Assembly (NCBI GenBank): GCA_964355005.1
Contig: CAYHBX010000024.1
Coordinates: 1 to 12,154, forward strand
Direction: 5' to 3'
Source of the DNA: JAUSKF01 sp964355005
GTDB taxonomy: Bacteria; Patescibacteriota; Minisyncoccia; UBA6257; WO2-44-18
Length of the DNA: 12,154 nucleotides
The translations under genes were made by a program, and so were the position numbers. Each line of letters begins with the position of its first letter. Position 1 is the first letter of the stretch. Positions 1 through 5,462 of this stretch are shown piece after piece. The notes under the pieces are model-generated. The model was given only the letters and a program-made list of their open reading frames with translations. It did no database searches and had not been told where the DNA came from.

Positions 1-1
1 A

Positions 2-1261
2 TGGTGGAATCGTTTTGTGCGCCAGCGACCCGATGTGGTGGGTATTGATGCCGCTTTGATGATGAACCCGAAAGTTTGGGAAGCGAGTGGCCACGTCGCC
101 GGATTTTCTGATCCGCTGGTGGAGTGCAAGAAATGCCACCACCGATTTCGTCAAGACGAAATCGGAAACTCTAAATCCGAAACTCTAAAATCTAAACAAG
201 AAATGATTTGTCCGGATTGCGGCGGAGAATTAATGGAAGCCAAGCAATTCAACTTGATGTTCAAGACCAACATCGGGCCGACCGAAGAAAAGGGGAGCGT
301 GGTTTATTTGCGCCCCGAAACGGCGCAGGCGATGTTTGTGGATTTTAAGAATGTGCTGGATACCACTCGTAAGCGATTGCCATTCGGCATCGCTCAAATG
401 GGTAAGGCGTTTCGGAATGAAATCACTCCGGGAAATTTTATTTTCCGCACTCGCGAGTTTGAGCAGATGGAAATTGAGTATTTCGTGAAAGAATCCGAAT
501 GGGAAAAGCATTTTGAAAATTGGCTCAATGAAATGAAGGCTTGGCTTAAGCATTTAGGCGTTTCCGAAAAAAATCTGCACTACGCAGAAATCCCCGACGG
601 CGAGCGCGCCCATTATTCTAAGCGAACCGTGGATGTGGAGTATGAATATCCTTTCGGCCGCAAAGAGCTTTATGGTTTGGCCTATCGCGGCAATTTTGAT
701 CTGACCCAGCATGAAAAGTTTAGCGGGCAAGACCTACGCTATACCGATCCGGAAAATCCGAAGGATAAATTCTTGCCTCACGTGATTGAGCCGACTTGGG
801 GTGTGGATCGCTCTGTTTTGGTGGCGATGCTGGAAGCCTACGCAGAGGAAAAGGTAAATCCTAAATCCGAAACTCTAAATTCTAAACAAATTCAAAGTGG
901 GGAAAATGCAAATGATCAAAAAGGCGACGGGGATGATATGCGGGTCGTAATGCGTTTTCCGAAATGGCTCGCGCCCGTGAAGGTGGCCATCCTGCCGCTT
1001 TCCAAGAAAGAAGAATTGTCTAAAGTTTCCAAGCCACTCTACGAAGAATTATCCAAGCAGTTTGTCTGCGAATACGACGAAACCCAGAGTATCGGCAAGC
1101 GTTATCGCCGCCAGGATGAAATCGGCACGCCGTATTGCGTGACTGTGGATTTTGATTCTCTTGAAGACAAAGCCGTTACCGTGCGCGACCGCGATTCAAT
1201 GGAGCAGGAGCGTATCAAAATTTCGGAATTAGCGGATTATCTGGCTAAGAAGCTGAAATAG
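2..1261 (+). CDS. glyQS: glycyl-tRNA synthetase, single-chain class II (5' end outside window)
   Basis: Charges tRNA-Gly with glycine in the cytoplasm. The frame is open from nt 2 (WWNRFVRQRPDVVG...), so the gene starts upstream; the GTG at 17 is internal. Visible parts: a zinc ribbon with Cys pairs CKKC (nt 125-136) and CPDC (209-220); class II motif 2, FRNE...FRTREFEQMEIEYF (about 410-485); motif 3, HVIEPTWGVDR (about 779-811), where the family usually has SAGVDR or similar; and the C-terminal anticodon-binding domain (about 965-1261, with GKRYRRQDEIGTPYC). Two lysine/serine-rich segments interrupt it: GNSKSETLKSKQ within the zinc ribbon and NPKSETLNSKQ just before the anticodon domain. Both are encoded by copies of one 29-nt repeat in the same frame. 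The N-terminal catalytic part, including motif 1, lies outside the window. No hairpin-plus-T terminator follows directly. Family assignment is very secure. Confidence 0.97.
   Translation, partial: WWNRFVRQRPDVVGIDAALMMNPKVWEASGHVAGFSDPLVECKKCHHRFRQDEIGNSKSETLKSKQEMICPDCGGELMEAKQFNLMFKTNIGPTEEKGSVVYLRPETAQAMFVDFKNVLDTTRKRLPFGIAQMGKAFRNEITPGNFIFRTREFEQMEIEYFVKESEWEKHFENWLNEMKAWLKHLGVSEKNLHYAEIPDGERAHYSKRTVDVEYEYPFGRKELYGLAYRGNFDLTQHEKFSGQDLRYTDPENPKDKFLPHVIEPTWGVDRSVLVAMLEAYAEEKVNPKSETLNSKQIQSGENANDQKGDGDDMRVVMRFPKWLAPVKVAILPLSKKEELSKVSKPLYEELSKQFVCEYDETQSIGKRYRRQDEIGTPYCVTVDFDSLEDKAVTVRDRDSMEQERIKISELADYLAKKLK
171..199 (+). repeat. AT-rich intragenic repeat, copy 1 (in glyQS zinc ribbon)
   Basis: CTAAATCCGAAACTCTAAA followed by ATCTAAACAA. 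It matches nt 861-889 at 28 of 29 positions and sits in the same codon phase, encoding SKSETLKSKQ. An 11-nt unit GAAACTCTAAA is tandem here (165-175 and 179-189, 14-nt period). It separates the CKKC and CPDC halves of the zinc ribbon. Confidence 0.85.
861..889 (+). repeat. AT-rich intragenic repeat, copy 2 (in glyQS linker)
   Basis: Second copy of the 29-nt repeat, 690 nt (230 codons) from copy 1 and in the same frame, encoding PKSETLNSKQ. Its core AAACTCTAAATTCTAAAC also occurs, reverse-complemented, in the intergenic palindrome at 5463-5590. It lies in the linker between the catalytic core and the anticodon-binding domain, where an insertion should be tolerated. Confidence 0.85.
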
Positions 1262-1296
1262 TTCGACCGGCTCATTATAAAACGAACAACCACGCC

Positions 1297-1395
1297 GTCA
1301 TTGCGAGTCCCGACGAAGCAATCTTACATTGATGTTATTTATAGATAGCATTTAGGTTAGATTGCCGCACCCCGTTTTGCGGGGCTCGCAATGAC
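1297..1395. repeat. ~99 bp palindromic (MITE-like) intergenic repeat
   Basis: Terminal inverted repeats GTCATTGCGAG (1297-1307) and CTCGCAATGAC (1385-1395) are perfect 11-mers. A second inner pair, GCAATCT (1318-1324) and AGATTGC (1359-1365), is also perfect. A small hairpin CCCCG/CGGGG lies in the right arm (1370-1384). GTCATTGCGAG...GCAATCT palindromes of this type are dispersed in many bacterial genomes. It lies between glyQS and the convergent small genes. The rest of 1262-1460 holds nothing I can name. Confidence 0.75.
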
Positions 1396-1461
1396 TAATA
1401 GGTGGATATGCCCACATTCCTACAGTCTGACGGCTGTGGTTTCCGTTTGGGGGGCCGGCAT

Positions 1462-1488
1462 AAAAAAACCGGCCTTTACGGGGCCGGT
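1462..1488 (-). terminator. intrinsic terminator of the frameshifted small gene
   Basis: Read on the minus strand, ACCGGCC (1488-1482), a 7-nt loop and GGCCGGT (1474-1468) form a 7-bp GC-rich stem followed by a run of T (1468-1462). The TAA stop of the minus-strand reading frame (1478-1476) lies inside the loop. Confidence 0.8.
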
Positions 1489-1690
1489 GGAGGCGGATTC
1501 TTTTGGCGGTCTTTGTGTTCGCACCAAATAGCAACTAGGATAGTTACGACGCCGAGCGCAATCATCGCTGTTGCGGCAAGAGTACCTTCCGTGTGCCATA
1601 AATGCATTCCGTTAATTATGATTATTCCCCCTAAGGAACCACTTAGGGCGTGGGGGGTGGACCACTAAGAATTTTTTTCCAAGTTTTCAC
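1476..1690 (-). pseudogene. small membrane protein gene, split by a -1 frame change at a C6 run
   Basis: A GTG at 1690 has a strong Shine-Dalgarno sequence (AAAGGAG, 1704-1698, 7 nt away) and a good promoter upstream, yet its frame stops at TAA 1645-1643 after 15 codons. The -1 frame is open from there to TAA 1478-1476, inside the terminator. It encodes GSLGGIIIINGMHLW, a charged turn, a strongly hydrophobic stretch ALGVVTILVAIW and a basic proline-rich tail. Joining the frames at the six-C run (minus strand 1657-1652) gives one protein of about 71 aa with one or two membrane segments, like its two upstream neighbours. Intact promoter, Shine-Dalgarno sequence and terminator suggest a recent frameshift, a sequencing error or programmed slippage rather than old decay. 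If the first frame is not used, an internal ATG (about 1607) would give 43 aa. Function unknown. Confidence 0.55.
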
Positions 1691-1705
1691 CGCCGTGCTC
1701 CTTTC

Positions 1706-1721
1706 TGGGTTTTTGAAGAAC
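1706..1721 (-). promoter_or_regulatory. boxA-like leader motif (GTTCTTCAAAAACCCA)
   Basis: The 16-nt leader sequence differs at one position from the one in the 5' UTR of the small gene at 2183-2521 (nt 2554-2539). It lies between the -10 box and the Shine-Dalgarno sequence. It resembles rRNA antitermination boxA (TGTTCTTTGAAAAC in Bacillus); that role is inference. Confidence 0.5.
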
Positions 1722-1737
1722 CGCTTCAACGATACAG

Positions 1738-1767
1738 ATAATAGCATTATATTGCCCGGAAGGTCAA
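1738..1767 (-). promoter_or_regulatory. sigma70-type promoter of the frameshifted small gene
   Basis: On the minus strand, TTGACC (1767-1762), an 18-nt spacer ending TGC (extended -10) and TATTAT (1743-1738). It aligns with the TGC-TATAAT of the 2183-2521 gene. A second TATAAT at 1751-1746 is an alternative -10 without a good -35. Confidence 0.65.
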
Positions 1768-1770
1768 GTT

Positions 1771-1800
1771 AAATAAAAATCCCCGAGCTTACGCTCGGGG
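1771..1800 (-). terminator. intrinsic terminator overlapping the stop codon of the 99-aa gene
   Basis: Minus-strand stem CCCCGAGC (1800-1793) and GCTCGGGG (1788-1781) is a perfect 8 bp with loop GTAA, followed by ATTTTTATTT. The stop codon TAA (1791-1789) sits in the four-base loop, so the left stem arm encodes the last residues (PRA). Confidence 0.9.
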
Positions 1801-2088
1801 AGCTTCATTGGCACTCGTCTTAGCCATCTTTGCGGCTCGGCGGAGTTTTGTAATCGCGTCTATAATATTAACTATGACCATCACCCAGAATATTGGCAGA
1901 CCGCTTATTGTGTCTTGTGCGTTTATTGCTAACGCAACTCCTAAGGTAATTGAAAAGACAAGTTGCGCTATTGATAAGTAGGTAAAACGTCGGATTGAGT
2001 CCGTAGGATTTCGTTTGGCACGCCACAAAAAGCAGGCGAGCAGAATAATCCCTAGTACGACAGCAATCACGAAGTGTCCTTTTGGCAT
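1789..2088 (-). CDS. small integral membrane protein, 99 aa, unknown function
   Basis: Not recognised as a named family. I chose ATG 2088 (MPKGHFVIAVV...) because AACGAGGT lies 5 nt upstream; extending to the TTG at 2124 would put the start inside the promoter. Three hydrophobic segments: about residues 6-22 (VIAVVLGIILLACFLW), 38-53 (LSIAQLVFSITLGVAL) and 62-78 (GLPIFWVMVIVNIIDAI). A basic loop (WRAKRNPTDSIRR) lies between the first two and a basic tail (KLRRAAKMAK) follows the third, suggesting a cytoplasmic C terminus. It has its own promoter and a terminator that overlaps its stop, so it is a single-gene unit between two other small membrane-protein genes on the same strand. No catalytic motif is visible. 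Confidence 0.75.
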   Translation of the reverse strand: MPKGHFVIAVVLGIILLACFLWRAKRNPTDSIRRFTYLSIAQLVFSITLGVALAINAQDTISGLPIFWVMVIVNIIDAITKLRRAAKMAKTSANEAPRA

Positions 2089-2114
2089 TTTTAACCTCGT
2101 TGTGTTCTGCGTAG

Positions 2115-2143
2115 AATATAACAAAAATGACGGATCCAGCCAA
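2115..2143 (-). promoter_or_regulatory. promoter of the 99-aa membrane protein gene
   Basis: Minus-strand TTGGCT (2143-2138), 17-nt spacer and TATATT (2120-2115), starting just beyond the terminator of the preceding gene. The leader to ATG 2088 is about 20 nt and lacks the GTTCTT motif found in the other small genes. Confidence 0.55.
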
Positions 2144-2146
2144 GCA

Positions 2147-2175
2147 ATAAAAACCGGCCCTTTTTAGGGGGCCGG
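2147..2175 (-). terminator. intrinsic terminator of the 112-aa membrane protein gene
   Basis: Minus strand CCGGCCC (2175-2169), loop CCTAAAAA and GGGCCGG (2160-2154), followed by TTTTTATT. It lies about 7 nt past the TAA stop (2185-2183). Confidence 0.8.
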
Positions 2176-2182
2176 CGGAATT

Positions 2183-2521
2183 TTAATCACGAGTGCTGGG
2201 ACTCAGGGACTCATCGAGGCTTTTCCACATCCGGATCAGCTTGATATTTTGGCGCACACGGGCGAAGCCCGAGATCGACAGGAGGCCGAATGCGATAGCC
2301 AACCACGCGAGGACCGTTCGGTCTTTGACGAAAAAAAAGAGAGTTGCGAGTATGAGCGCGTGGCCGCCATAATCGATGGCGAACCATTTCCAGAGGCGGG
2401 CTTCGTTGCCTGTGGCCACATCTTCTTTTTCTTGTCCTATCCGCCATTTCATGAAGAGGATCTCCGAGATGACGACAGAGATCAGGACAATCACGAGACT
2501 TACGAACATGCCGGTGCTCAT
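2183..2521 (-). CDS. small integral membrane protein, 112 aa, unknown function
   Basis: Not recognised. ATG 2521 is preceded by GGGAGGAG (2531-2524) at ideal spacing, behind a near-consensus promoter, so expression looks strong. Hydrophobic segments: residues 5-24 (MFVSLVIVLISVVISEILFM), about 51-65 (YGGHALILATLFFFV) and about 69-86 (TVLAWLAIAFGLLSISG). A charged region (KWRIGQEKEDVATGNEARLWKW) separates the first two and a basic tail (RVRQNIKLIRMWK) follows the last. It resembles the neighbouring 99-aa protein in topology, but I see no convincing sequence similarity. It is the first of three tandem minus-strand small membrane genes, each with its own promoter and terminator, and is divergent from the M16 peptidase. 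Confidence 0.8.
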   Translation of the reverse strand: MSTGMFVSLVIVLISVVISEILFMKWRIGQEKEDVATGNEARLWKWFAIDYGGHALILATLFFFVKDRTVLAWLAIAFGLLSISGFARVRQNIKLIRMWKSLDESLSPSTRD

Positions 2522-2538
2522 GGCTCCTCCCGCTGCAA

Positions 2539-2554
2539 TGGGTTTTTAAAGAAC
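2539..2554 (-). promoter_or_regulatory. boxA-like leader motif (GTTCTTTAAAAACCCA)
   Basis: Lies 15 nt after the -10 box and before the Shine-Dalgarno sequence. It differs at one position from the motif at 1721-1706, and its GTTCTT core recurs in the leaders at 8021 and 8515. Resemblance to the NusB/NusE-binding boxA is noted; function is inferred. Confidence 0.5.
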
Positions 2555-2569
2555 TTCACGAACGTCAGC

Positions 2570-2598
2570 ATTATAGCATATCTAAATTTATTTTGCAA
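2570..2598 (-). promoter_or_regulatory. near-consensus promoter of the 112-aa membrane protein gene
   Basis: Minus-strand TTGCAA (2598-2593), exactly 17 nt, then TATAAT (2575-2570) preceded by TGC (extended -10). One of the strongest promoter matches in the window. Confidence 0.85.
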
Positions 2599-2624
2599 CA
2601 CCCCTCTCGAATAAGGTCAAAATC

Positions 2625-2633
2625 TGCTAAAAT
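2625..2633 (+). promoter_or_regulatory. extended -10 of the M16 peptidase gene (leaderless)
   Basis: TGCTAAAAT with the hexamer TAAAAT at 2628-2633 and a weak -35. The ATG at 2642 begins 9 nt after the hexamer, so the transcript should start at or within about 3 nt of the start codon. Confidence 0.55.
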
Positions 2634-2641
2634 TAGGTGAT

Positions 2642-3916
2642 ATGAAACCCTTCATCAAAAAAGTTTTAAAGAATGGCTTGCGGGTAGTTTTGATACCGGA
2701 AAAGGAAAATCCGGCGACTACGGTGTTGGTTTTAGTAGAAGCCGGCTCAAAATACGAAACAAAAAATATCAACGGCATTTCGCATTTTCTGGAGCATCTT
2801 TGCTTCAAAGGAACCAAAAAGCGTCCGAGCGCTTTGGAGATTGCCGGAGAATTGGATCGGATCGGTTCCGAATACAACGCTTTTACTTCCCAGGAATGGA
2901 CCGGCTACTACGCCAAAGCCGCGGCCAAACACACTGACCTGGTTCTGGAAACCGTCAGCGATCTTTATCTGAACCCGATTTTTGACGAAAAAGAATTAGA
3001 GAAAGAAAAAGGCGTGGTGATAGAGGAGTTGAATATGTATGAAGATATGCCGCAGAGGAAAGTGCAGGATTTATTTTTAGAATTGCTCTATGGCGACCAG
3101 CCGGCCGGTTGGGATGTGGGCGGAAAGAAAGAAATAATCCAAAAGATTACCCGAAAGAACGTCTTGGATTATCGAGGGGAGCATTACGTAGCTTCGGCGA
3201 CCGCAGTTATTGTTTCCGGCAGTTTTGACCCGAAAACTATTTTGCCGAAGATTGAAAAGCATTTCGCCAATATCCACGACGGCAAAAAATCCGGAAAAGT
3301 TAAGACGATTGATAAGCAGAGTAAGCCGGAGATCTTAGTGAAGTTCAAGGAATCCGACCAAACGCATTTGGTGCTGGGCGTGCGCGCTTATGATCTGTTT
3401 GATAAGCGCAAATACGCCTTGGAAATTCTTGGAGACATCTTGGGCGGGGGAATGAGTTCACGCTTATTCCAAAAAGTTCGCGAAGAATTAGGCGCCGCAT
3501 ATTATGTGAAGGCCGGTTCGGACGCGCTGACCGACCACGGAATGTTTGCCGTCTCGGCGGGTATTGAGCACAGCAAAATTGATATCGTTATCAAGGCGAT
3601 CTTGGGAGAACTGACGCGGATTGCTAAAGGCGACATCACCGAAAAGAATTTGGCGGACGCGAAAGAGCATCTTTCCGGTCGCTTATTGCTTGGATTGGAA
3701 ACTTCCGACGCGATGGCGATGTTTTACGGAGGGCAGGAGATATTAGAGAAAGAATCCAAGACCCCGGCGGAGGTCGCCAAGGCGATCAACGGAGTGACTA
3801 AGGCGCAGGTGGTGGCGGTAGCGAAAGATATTTTCAAAAATGAGAAGCTGAACCTGGCAATGATCGGACCGTACAAAAATAAATCGCAGTTTGAGAAAAT
3901 TTTGAAGTTTTTCTAA
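2642..3916 (+). CDS. M16 family zinc metallopeptidase (processing-peptidase/PqqL-like)
   Basis: Predicted zinc-dependent endopeptidase of the M16 clan (mitochondrial processing peptidase and PqqL relatives), 424 aa, the usual length of the single-unit M16B type. The inverted zinc motif HFLEH is at residues 48-52 (His48, Glu51, His52). The third ligand is one of the glutamates in VVIEELNMYED (128/129), about 76 residues on, as the family expects. The second, non-catalytic half carries the characteristic SSRLFQKVREELGAAYYV stretch (about residues 272-289). No signal peptide is evident, so it is probably cytoplasmic. It appears alone on its transcript, leaderless, with hairpins and a possible terminator behind it. 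Substrate cannot be told from sequence. The catalytic residues are intact. Confidence 0.93.
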   Translation: MKPFIKKVLKNGLRVVLIPEKENPATTVLVLVEAGSKYETKNINGISHFLEHLCFKGTKKRPSALEIAGELDRIGSEYNAFTSQEWTGYYAKAAAKHTDLVLETVSDLYLNPIFDEKELEKEKGVVIEELNMYEDMPQRKVQDLFLELLYGDQPAGWDVGGKKEIIQKITRKNVLDYRGEHYVASATAVIVSGSFDPKTILPKIEKHFANIHDGKKSGKVKTIDKQSKPEILVKFKESDQTHLVLGVRAYDLFDKRKYALEILGDILGGGMSSRLFQKVREELGAAYYVKAGSDALTDHGMFAVSAGIEHSKIDIVIKAILGELTRIAKGDITEKNLADAKEHLSGRLLLGLETSDAMAMFYGGQEILEKESKTPAEVAKAINGVTKAQVVAVAKDIFKNEKLNLAMIGPYKNKSQFEKILKFF

Positions 3917-3957
3917 TAAAAAAGCGAGGCCAGATTGGTTTGAGGAACATCCCGGAG

Positions 3958-3994
3958 CCCCGACGGATTGGTTTTGTCGAAGACAAACGTCGGG
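3958..3994. repeat. palindromic repeat with nested stem
   Basis: Outer arms CCCGACG (3959-3965) and CGTCGGG (3988-3994) enclose a second perfect hairpin TTTGTC-GAA-GACAAA (3973-3987). Similar GAC/GTC-type palindromes occur inside tatD. Confidence 0.65.
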
Positions 3995-3995
3995 A

Positions 3996-4017
3996 GCCTG
4001 CCTACCGGCAGGCAGGC
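3996..4017. repeat. GCCTGCCT/AGGCAGGC palindromic repeat
   Basis: Perfect 8-bp arms (3996-4003 and 4010-4017) around ACCGGC, directly after the preceding palindrome. I recall this palindrome type as common and dispersed in Patescibacteria genomes; copy number here cannot be checked. Confidence 0.65.
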
Positions 4018-4029
4018 GAGGGCGAAGAA

Positions 4030-4059
4030 AATCCGGCCGCTGGAGCCGGATTATTCTGT
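4030..4059 (+). terminator. possible intrinsic terminator of the M16 gene
   Basis: AATCCGGC (4030-4037) and GCCGGATT (4045-4052) form a perfect 8-bp stem with a 7-nt loop, followed by the moderately T-rich ATTCTGTTT. It lies about 115 nt past the peptidase stop, after two palindromic repeats that may have been inserted between gene and terminator. Confidence 0.5.
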
Positions 4060-4096
4060 TTCCGAGAAGCTGTCTAGCCGAGCCCTTGCGAGGATT

Positions 4097-4124
4097 TTGA
4101 AATTTTAGTATTATGTTGCATAAT
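4097..4124 (+). promoter_or_regulatory. promoter of the candidate structured RNA
   Basis: TTGAAA (4097-4102), 16-nt spacer and CATAAT (4119-4124). The expected transcription start, about 7 nt on, is 4131-4132, which is the first base of the long helix. Confidence 0.6.
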
Positions 4125-4131
4125 AAAGTAA

Positions 4132-4396
4132 GCGATGTCTGGATACCCTTTTTCCCAATTGATAAGAGAAATTTTTATCCAAGTTCAAGGCTGGTTGGCG
4201 AAGCCATATATTCATATGGCGAGCCGGCTTAACGCAGAAATTGATAAAAATTTCCTTACCCGCATGGGAGGCGCGACGATAGACAATTTCTTTGTCGCTC
4301 CTCTTCAGCGTAGAGTCTACGCTTTCATCCTTGCTTCGCGAAATTTAGGCTATAGTCGCAGCCTTCAATTGGGAAAGGAGGGTAACTAGACATCGC
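4132..4396 (+). ncRNA. candidate structured RNA (~265 nt) closed by a 30-bp end helix; family unknown
   Basis: The ends pair: 4132-4140 with 4388-4396 (9 perfect), two more pairs, one A-A mismatch, 4144-4149 with 4379-4384, 4150-4153 with 4375-4378, one bulged A, then 4154-4162 with 4365-4373. That is 30 pairs including three G-U. Inside, 4168-4179 pairs perfectly with 4243-4254 (12 bp) and continues through AAG/CTT and CTGGTT/GAGCCGG-side pairs to a perfect GCCATAT-ATTC-ATATGGC hairpin (4203-4220). A further palindrome AGCGTAG-AGT-CTACGCT (4307-4323) follows. A promoter predicts a start at the first paired base and CTTTT follows the last. I see no RNase P, tmRNA, SRP or T-box signature. Alternatives: a cis-acting leader of the AI-2E gene 40 nt downstream, or a MITE with long inverted ends. 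An 84-codon frame (4135-4389) lies inside the helix without a Shine-Dalgarno sequence. Confidence 0.55.
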
Positions 4397-4401
4397 CTTT
4401 T

Positions 4402-4413
4402 CCGTTATAACGG
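4402..4413. promoter_or_regulatory. perfect 12-bp palindrome in the AI-2E leader
   Basis: CCGTTATAACGG, 23 nt before the AI-2E start codon. It contains TATAAC, which could be a -10 box for the permease, so the palindrome could be an operator over a promoter. The matching -35 region is weak. Confidence 0.35.
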
Positions 4414-4436
4414 TTGTAGTTCACAATAGGTTAAAA

Positions 4437-5456
4437 ATGGACTCGAAAGGAATTTCAATCAGTTGGGGCAGTCTCTGGAAGGTAGTTTTGATGCTGCTTT
4501 TGGTGACGATCCTGTTTATCGCGCGCGACATCCTTATCGCGCTATTTTTGGCTGTTATAATCTCCGCCGCGCTGGACCCGGTAGTCAGCTGGCTGGAAAA
4601 GCGCCGGATTCCCCGCTTGCTTGGCACCTTGGCTATATATATAGTATTGATTTTTGTTTTGGCGCTATTGGCCTACGCGGTTATTCCGATCGCGCTGTCC
4701 GAACTGAATACTTTGCTGGGCAGTTTGGGGCGGTATTCCGGCACCCTGTTTGAATTCATTGATACTTCCGGATTTATTGAGTCTATCAACCAGGCCTTGG
4801 GCAAAGTTACTAATTTGCTTTTGAGCGGCAGCACTTCCGTGTTGGAAGTTGGGAGCAAGTTTTTGGGCGGGCTGACCGCCACGGTTTCGGTTTTCGTGCT
4901 TTCCTTCTACCTAACCGTCGGCAAAGACGGAGCGGAGAAATTTTTGCTGACCATCTTGCCGCCGATCTACGAGCCGAAAGTTATTGATCTTTACCGCCGG
5001 ATCAAGAAGAAGATCGGCAATTGGCTGGCCGGGCAAGTGGTCTTGAGTTTGGGTGTTGGCCTGTTGGTTTTCGTCGGACTTTGGATATTGGGCGTTAAAT
5101 ACAGCCTTATCTTGGGCATCCTAGCCGGAATTTTTGAGATCGTTCCCTACGTCGGCCCGATCTTCAGCGGCAGCTTGGCAGTGTTGATAGGACTTACCGA
5201 TTCGGTCGCCCTCGGCTTTTACGTGTTAATACTTTTTATCATCATCCAGCAGCTGGAGAATAATTTGCTGGTGCCGGCGGTTACTAATTTCACCACCGAC
5301 CTTCAGCCGACGGTCATTTTGATAGCTATTTTGATCGGCGCCAAAGTTTTCGGTTTTATCGGTTTGATCCTGGCGGTTCCGGCCGCGGTGCTTTTGCAGG
5401 AGTTTTTGGACGATTGGTCGTTATCAAAAGCTAGGCGAAGAGGATTGGGACTATAG
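4437..5456 (+). CDS. AI-2E family transporter (TqsA/PerM-like permease)
   Basis: Multi-pass inner-membrane protein of the AI-2E family, 339 aa, full family length. Members include E. coli TqsA (autoinducer-2 export) and Na+/H+ antiporters, so the substrate cannot be read from membership. N-terminal membrane segments at about residues 15-46 and 62-86, a more soluble middle (about 88-140), a segment near 143-160, then the conserved C-terminal block: 200-232, the signature FEIVPYVGPIFSG (233-245), 246-272, and the family-typical ENNLLVPAVTNFTTDLQPTVIL (274-295) with GLILAVPAAVLLQEFL near the end. The ATG at 4437 has a modest AGG 6 nt upstream. The gene follows a ~265-nt structured region that could be its regulatory leader, and ends before a large AT-rich palindrome. 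CPR bacteria often carry this family; quorum sensing should not be assumed. Confidence 0.92.
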   Translation: MDSKGISISWGSLWKVVLMLLLVTILFIARDILIALFLAVIISAALDPVVSWLEKRRIPRLLGTLAIYIVLIFVLALLAYAVIPIALSELNTLLGSLGRYSGTLFEFIDTSGFIESINQALGKVTNLLLSGSTSVLEVGSKFLGGLTATVSVFVLSFYLTVGKDGAEKFLLTILPPIYEPKVIDLYRRIKKKIGNWLAGQVVLSLGVGLLVFVGLWILGVKYSLILGILAGIFEIVPYVGPIFSGSLAVLIGLTDSVALGFYVLILFIIIQQLENNLLVPAVTNFTTDLQPTVILIAILIGAKVFGFIGLILAVPAAVLLQEFLDDWSLSKARRRGLGL

Positions 5457-5462
5457 GAAGCC

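Noticed and set aside
1262..1460. A CRISPR array or tRNA gene in the longer intergenic region
   Set aside because: Only one palindromic repeat is present, with no regularly spaced direct repeats and no cloverleaf or TTCGA arm in a tRNA context.
1402..1668. 88-codon plus-strand frame in the small-gene region
   Set aside because: It runs antisense through a terminator, promoter-proximal sequence and the minus-strand small gene, with no ribosome binding site; low-complexity glycine content reflects the palindromes.
2089..2124. Longer start (TTG 2124) for the 99-aa membrane protein
   Set aside because: It would begin inside or at the -10 region and lacks a Shine-Dalgarno sequence; ATG 2088 has AACGAGGT upstream.
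2249..2614. 121-codon plus-strand frame opposite the 112-aa membrane protein gene
   Set aside because: It is antisense to a gene with near-consensus promoter and Shine-Dalgarno sequence, and its charged composition is the complement of the hydrophobic codons.
4135..4389. 84-codon open frame (MSGYPFSQLIREIF...) as a protein gene
   Set aside because: It has no Shine-Dalgarno sequence, its start and stop both lie in the 30-bp end helix, its codon choice (many CTT) differs from neighbours, and the sequence is better explained by RNA pairing. A coding role is not excluded.
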